From positions 1 through 64,000 of the forward strand of contig JFHF01000042.1 in the NCBI GenBank assembly GCA_000648925.1: 64,000 bases of DNA, written 5' to 3'. A model generated the notes under the pieces. It made no database searches. It was given only the letters and a program-made list of their open reading frames with translations, and was not told the origin of the DNA. Of the stretch, positions 60,110 through 64,000 are shown piece by piece (within the stretch, counting starts at the first letter, position 1; every line of letters starts with the position of its first letter). The stretch comes from Caballeronia jiangsuensis (GTDB lineage: Bacteria > Pseudomonadota > Gammaproteobacteria > Burkholderiales > Burkholderiaceae). The position numbers were made by a program, and so were the translations under genes.

Positions 60110-60632
60110 AAATTCGCCGCCTGTACGCAGTGAATTGCGCTAAGTAAGCCGTGACTTAGGGTACAGTAAGCCGATCTTGCGGGAAATTCAGTCGGCCGTG
60201 CGGCGCAAAACGGTAATTTGTCCCATAGTTTCGGAACGCGCCGCACGGTAAAACTAGACAAAATTCTCTAAACGGCGCTAAAGTGCGCCGAATTCCGCAC
60301 AACCCGAAGCGACTATGACAACTCTGCCGGTGCCGCGTGGCCACCTCGCCGTCGAGTCCGACATCCGTGAAAACGATGGCGGTCGCCGCAGGGCATTCGC
60401 AGGCGTCGTGCGCTGGCAGTTCGGACGCGCACTTCAAAGCGACCACGCCGATGCGTTCGACATGAACGCCCGCGGTGTGCCGACCGATTCGGCCGTCGGC
60501 GCTTGCGCGGGAGTGCGTGCGCGCGCCGGCCTGCTGGCCGCGCAGGCTCGCGGCTGAGCAGTTCAGAACACCCACAAATCAAGTCAAGCACCGGGCAACC
60601 CCGGTCTCCAAGTATTGAAAGGGGATTTTTCG
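60110..60632. other. Leader region of the accB-accC operon
   Basis: 523 bases between the thioredoxin gene and accB. It holds an 11-bp inverted repeat CCGTGCGGCGC (60196-60206) / GCGCCGCACGG (60238-60248) with a 31-base loop, a probable promoter in the AT-richer 60200-60300, and an 80-codon frame listed separately. A 3-dehydroquinase gene (aroQ), which I would expect before accB, is not present; I saw none of its motifs on either strand. Confidence 0.45.
60315..60557 (+). CDS. Small open frame of uncertain status in the accB leader
   Basis: 80 codons (begins MTTLPVPRGHLAVESDIR), rich in Ala and Arg, no recognisable family and no clear ribosome binding site. It could be a leader peptide or nothing. 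Listed because it is the only reasonable frame in a long gap before accB and has the right orientation. Confidence 0.25.
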   Translation: MTTLPVPRGHLAVESDIRENDGGRRRAFAGVVRWQFGRALQSDHADAFDMNARGVPTDSAVGACAGVRARAGLLAAQARG

Positions 60633-61109
60633 ATGGACCTTCGTAAACTGAAAACGCTGATCGACCTCGTCTCGGAATCCGGCATCTCGGAGCTGGAAGT
60701 GACGGAAGGCGAAGGCAAGGTTCGCATCGTCAAGAACGCCGCGCCTGTCTACATGCAGGCGCCGCAGCAGTACGCGCCGCAAATGCAGGCGCCGGCCGCG
60801 CCGCACTTCGCCGGCGCGGGCGAAGCAGGTGCGCCGGCCGCAGCGGCCGCGCCGGCGGCAGCCGCACCGCAAGGTCACATCGTGACCTCGCCGATGGTCG
60901 GCTCGTTCTACCGCGCGCCGTCGCCGGGCGCGGACCCGTTCATCCAGGTCGGCGATACGGTGAAGGAAGGCCAGACCCTGTGCATCATCGAAGCGATGAA
61001 GCTCTTGAACGAAATCGAATCGGATAAGGCCGGCGTCGTGAAGGAAATCCTCGTCGAGAACGGACAGGCGGTCGAATACGGCCAGCCGCTCTTCGTGATC
61101 GGCGACTGA
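60633..61109 (+). CDS. accB: Acetyl-CoA carboxylase, biotin carboxyl carrier protein
   Basis: 158 residues. Carries the biotin of acetyl-CoA carboxylase for fatty acid synthesis. N-terminal helix MDLRKLKTLIDLVSESGISELEV, an Ala/Pro/Gln-rich flexible linker (about 38-80), then the biotinyl domain GHIVTSPMVGSFYRAPSPGADPF with the biotinylated Lys123 in EAMKL. The start at 60633 has AAAGGGGA upstream. Confidence 0.97.
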   Translation: MDLRKLKTLIDLVSESGISELEVTEGEGKVRIVKNAAPVYMQAPQQYAPQMQAPAAPHFAGAGEAGAPAAAAAPAAAAPQGHIVTSPMVGSFYRAPSPGADPFIQVGDTVKEGQTLCIIEAMKLLNEIESDKAGVVKEILVENGQAVEYGQPLFVIGD

Positions 61110-61263
61110 AGGCGCATCGGGCCGTGCGGCCGATGCGGTCTGCATCGCCGCCGCACAGCTTCACCGCGCCGGCGCGCAGAGCAGCATCGATCCGTCGAGA
61201 AGCGCGCCGCCGATTGGATCCCCGAGGGCCGCTCGCGCGAGCCCGTTGATGAGCCGACCCACT

Positions 61264-62631
61264 ATGTTTGAAAAAATTCTCATTGCGAACCGCGGCGAAA
61301 TCGCGCTTCGCATCCAGCGCGCGTGCCGCGAGCTGGGCGTCAAGACAGTCGTCGTCTACTCGGAAGCCGACAAGGAAGCGAAGTACGTCAGGCTGGCCGA
61401 CGAAGCCGTGTGCATCGGACCGGCGCCGTCCAACCTCTCGTACCTGAACATGCCGGCGCTCATCAGCGCGGCCGAAGTCACCGACGCCGAAGCCATCCAT
61501 CCCGGCTACGGCTTCCTCTCCGAGAATGCCGATTTTGCCGAGCGCGTCGAGCAATCGGGCTTCACGTTCATCGGTCCGCGTCCCGAGACCATCCGCCTGA
61601 TGGGCGACAAGGTCACCGCCAAGCAAACGATGATCAAGACCGGCGTGCCGTGCGTGCCGGGTTCGGAAGGCGCATTGCCCGACGATCCGCGCGAGATCGT
61701 GAAGATTGCGCGCACGGTCGGCTACCCCGTCATCATCAAGGCGGCGGGCGGCGGCGGCGGGCGCGGCATGCGCGTGGTGCACACGGAAGCGGCGCTCGTC
61801 AACGCGGTCAACATGACGCGCGAAGAAGCGGGCCGCGCCTTCGGCAACCCTCAGGTGTACATGGAGAAGTTCCTCGAGAACCCGCGTCACATCGAGATTC
61901 AGGTGCTGTCGGATTCGTTCCGCAACGCGATCTGGCTCGGCGAACGTGACTGCTCGATGCAGCGCCGTCACCAGAAGGTGATCGAGGAAGCGCCGGCGCC
62001 GGGTATCGCGCGGCGTCTCATCGAGCGTATCGGCGACCGCTGCGCCGACGCCTGCAAGAAGATGGGCTATCTCGGCGCGGGCACCTTCGAGTTCCTGTAC
62101 GAGAACAACGAGTTCTACTTCATCGAGATGAACACGCGCGTTCAGGTCGAGCATCCGGTGACGGAACTCATCACGAGCGTCGATATCGTCCAGGAACAGA
62201 TTCGCATCGCGGCGGGCGAAAAGCTGTCGATCCGCCAGAAGGACATCCAGTTCCGCGGCCACGCGATCGAATGCCGGATCAACGCGGAAGATCCGTTCAA
62301 GTTCACGCCGTCGCCGGGACGGATCACGTCGTGGCATACGCCGGGCGGCCCGGGCATCCGCGTCGATTCGCATGCGTACGCGAGCTATTTCGTTCCGCCG
62401 AACTACGATTCGATGATCGGCAAGCTGATCGCTTACGGCGCGACGCGCGAGCAGGCGATCAACCGCATGCGCATCGCGCTGTCGGAAATGGTCGTGGAAG
62501 GCATCTCGACCAACATTCCGCTGCATCGCGAGATGATGATCGACGCGAAGTTCGTCGAAGGCGGCACGAGCATCCACTATCTCGAGAACAAGCTCGCCGC
62601 GCGTCAGGCGGCGGTCGCCGAAGAGTCCTGA
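61264..62631 (+). CDS. accC: Acetyl-CoA carboxylase, biotin carboxylase subunit
   Basis: 455 residues. It carboxylates biotin on AccB using ATP and bicarbonate. ANRGEIALRIQRACRELG at the start, the Gly-rich ATP loop KAAGGGGGRGMR (about 159-170), ERDCSMQRRHQKVIEEAPAPGI and FIEMNTRVQVEHPVTELIT complete the ATP-grasp signature. The preferred start is MFEKILIANRGE at 61264. It follows accB by 154 bases. Confidence 0.97.
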   Translation: MFEKILIANRGEIALRIQRACRELGVKTVVVYSEADKEAKYVRLADEAVCIGPAPSNLSYLNMPALISAAEVTDAEAIHPGYGFLSENADFAERVEQSGFTFIGPRPETIRLMGDKVTAKQTMIKTGVPCVPGSEGALPDDPREIVKIARTVGYPVIIKAAGGGGGRGMRVVHTEAALVNAVNMTREEAGRAFGNPQVYMEKFLENPRHIEIQVLSDSFRNAIWLGERDCSMQRRHQKVIEEAPAPGIARRLIERIGDRCADACKKMGYLGAGTFEFLYENNEFYFIEMNTRVQVEHPVTELITSVDIVQEQIRIAAGEKLSIRQKDIQFRGHAIECRINAEDPFKFTPSPGRITSWHTPGGPGIRVDSHAYASYFVPPNYDSMIGKLIAYGATREQAINRMRIALSEMVVEGISTNIPLHREMMIDAKFVEGGTSIHYLENKLAARQAAVAEES

Positions 62632-62665
62632 AGCACAGCGAAGCAAGAGAGCACGAGACACGAGC

Positions 62666-63568
62666 ATGAGTTACCGGGAATTGATCGCCGAGCTGGATCG
62701 CGAGCACGCGGAAGCGCTGTCGGACGCGCTGCTTGATGTCGGCGCCTTGTCGGTGTCCGTCGAGGACGCCGACGCCGACACGCCCGACGAGCAGCCGCTC
62801 TTCGGCGAGCCGGGGCTCGTGCCCGAGAAGCGTGCGTGGAACCGCTCGCGCGTCGTGGCGTTGCTCGCCGAGGACGCCGATCCCGACGTGCTGCTCGCCG
62901 CGGCCGCGAACGAAATCGGCCTGGCGGCGACGCCCTCTTTCACCGTGCGCGACGTCGAGGAACAGGACTGGGTGCGTCTCACGCAGGCGCAGTTCGATCC
63001 GATTTCCATCGGCGAGCGTATCTGGGTCGTGCCTTCGTGGCACGACGCGCCCGACCCGAGCGCGCTCGTGCTCGAACTCGATCCGGGGCTCGCATTCGGC
63101 ACCGGCAGCCATCCGACCACGCGCCTGTGCATGGAATGGCTGGAGCAATCCGTGCGTCCGGGGCAATCGCTGCTCGATTACGGCTGCGGCTCCGGCATCC
63201 TCGCGATTCTCGCGAAGAAGTGCGGCGCGGACCCGGTCGTGGGCATCGACATCGATCCTCAGGCGGTCGAGTCGGCGCGTCAGAACAGCGAGCGCAATCG
63301 CGCGGACGTGACCTACGGCTTGCCCGACGCGTGTCCCGCCGGCGAATTCGATATCGTCGTCGCGAACATCCTCTCGAATCCGCTCAAGCTGATGGCGTCG
63401 ATGCTCTCCGCGAAGGTGAAGCCGGGCGGCAGAATCGCGCTGTCGGGCGTGCTCGCGCGGCAGGCCGACGAGGTCGCGGCGGTCTATGCCAAGTGGATCG
63501 ACATCGGCGTCTGGCGCGAGCACGAAGGCTGGGTATGCCTCGCGGGAACGCGGCGCGAAAGCCTTTAG
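62666..63568 (+). CDS. prmA: Ribosomal protein L11 methyltransferase
   Basis: 300 residues. S-adenosylmethionine-dependent trimethylation of L11. N-terminal substrate-recognition domain (SYRELIAELDREHAEALSDALLDVGALSVSVEDADADT), then the methyltransferase fold with FGTGSHPTTRLCMEWL, the SAM loop LLDYGCGSGILAI (about 168-180), GIDIDPQAV and the NILSNPLKLM catalytic motif. accC lies 34 bases upstream, the common accBC-prmA order. Confidence 0.96.
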   Translation: MSYRELIAELDREHAEALSDALLDVGALSVSVEDADADTPDEQPLFGEPGLVPEKRAWNRSRVVALLAEDADPDVLLAAAANEIGLAATPSFTVRDVEEQDWVRLTQAQFDPISIGERIWVVPSWHDAPDPSALVLELDPGLAFGTGSHPTTRLCMEWLEQSVRPGQSLLDYGCGSGILAILAKKCGADPVVGIDIDPQAVESARQNSERNRADVTYGLPDACPAGEFDIVVANILSNPLKLMASMLSAKVKPGGRIALSGVLARQADEVAAVYAKWIDIGVWREHEGWVCLAGTRRESL

Positions 63569-63617
63569 AATAGCGCCATCTTCCACGAATAGGCCGTCAG
63601 GCCAACGGCACTTCTAT

Positions 63618-64000
63618 ATGGCGCTGGCAACCCGCTGCCCTCACTGCGAAACCGTGTTCAAGCTGGACCCGCACCTGCTCGCGCCGCACGACGGCCGCGT
63701 GCGCTGCGGCCACTGCCAGGAAGTTTTCGACGCCGCGCATCATCGCTTCGAGCTTCCCGATGAGCCGGCTGCGGCAGGTGTCGCTCAGCATGCCGCGATC
63801 ATCGACGATGATGTCGCCGTCGGCCCCACGACCAGTTCGGGCGCCGGCCCCGCTCCCGATGCGCCGACGCACGTAACGGCCTTGCCCGACCCGCCGCTGA
63901 AACCGCGCCCCTTCGCACCGCGCAATCTCGATCTCAACGCAACCGGGCCGGCAAGACATGCCGCTACGCCTTCCCTGCCGGCGGGCGTCAAGTCGTCCGG
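63618..64000 (+). CDS. Zinc-ribbon (MJ0042-type, DUF3426-like) protein, truncated by the window
   Basis: 127 codons are visible. The N-terminal zinc ribbon has two CxxC pairs: CPHC and CGHC (ATRCPHCETVFKLDPHLLAPHDGRVRCGHCQEVFDA). A Pro/Ala-rich disordered region follows up to the edge. Complete members usually have a membrane helix and a DUF3426 domain after this linker, which would lie outside the window. The ATG at 63618 is 49 bases after prmA. Confidence 0.85.
   Translation, partial: MALATRCPHCETVFKLDPHLLAPHDGRVRCGHCQEVFDAAHHRFELPDEPAAAGVAQHAAIIDDDVAVGPTTSSGAGPAPDAPTHVTALPDPPLKPRPFAPRNLDLNATGPARHAATPSLPAGVKSS

Noticed and set aside
60156..60575. Minus-strand frame in the accB leader
   Set aside because: Arg/Ala-rich with no family, opposite to the operon; also checked for AroQ motifs and none found.

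Overview
The window looks like a chromosomal segment from a betaproteobacterium of the order Burkholderiales, most likely the Burkholderia / Paraburkholderia / Caballeronia group. The reasons are high GC, an aldolase-dehydratase-HexR Entner-Doudoroff block, a bamE/fur divergent pair next to dapB, a leuS-lptE-holA-proA string, DUF2827 proteins (a family I associate with Burkholderia), and a TTTCTTTGC-type intergenic repeat of a kind I recall from this group. Genus-level placement is inference; no rRNA or tRNA gene was seen.

Layout. 1-6240 (all minus): a trimeric autotransporter adhesin cut by the window edge, then three tandem DUF2827 genes that look like glycosyltransferases. 6728-10515: eda and edd, divergent from hexR. 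10598-12463: a gene I read as an HMW1C/ApNGT-like cytoplasmic N-glycosyltransferase (GT41). 12450-21619 (minus): hemJ-like, proA, holA, lptE, leuS, exbD, exbB, dapB, bamE; fur is divergent at 21795. 22367-25234 (minus): allA, alc and dctA, with a divergent GntR/FCD regulator. 26267-29847: a small helical protein, then gap and tkt. 30310-32714: a VOC protein, rsmE, and a secreted RNase with its barstar inhibitor. 33112-41883: maeB, thiL, pgpA, pncC/cinA-like, a SWIM-SNF2 helicase and pyrF. 41950-52671 (minus): a sugar uptake and oxidation cluster (IclR, dgoK, dgoA, SDR, araFGH, SDR, lactonase, aldose epimerase), interrupted by a 0.64 kb inverted repeat. 53005-58712 (minus): mtgA, aroE, RNase II, yqiA-like, mpl. 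58904-64000 (plus): a conserved hypothetical gene, a TlpA-like thioredoxin, accB, accC, prmA and a truncated zinc-ribbon protein.

How the parts may work together. The most interesting hypothesis is a surface-glycosylation set at the left end. The adhesin stalk is built of 14-residue repeats that often carry an Asn-X-Ser/Thr sequon in the same register. An Asn-glucosyltransferase homologue lies 8.2 kb away, and three DUF2827 proteins sit directly upstream of the adhesin on its own strand. The donor pocket of the N-glycosyltransferase differs from my recollection of ApNGT at two positions, so its sugar may differ. Elsewhere, edd/eda/hexR with gap, tkt, maeB and the galactose/arabinose-type cluster describe a sugar-oxidising metabolism centred on the Entner-Doudoroff and 2-keto-3-deoxy-galactonate routes. 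Most of the remainder is ordinary housekeeping.
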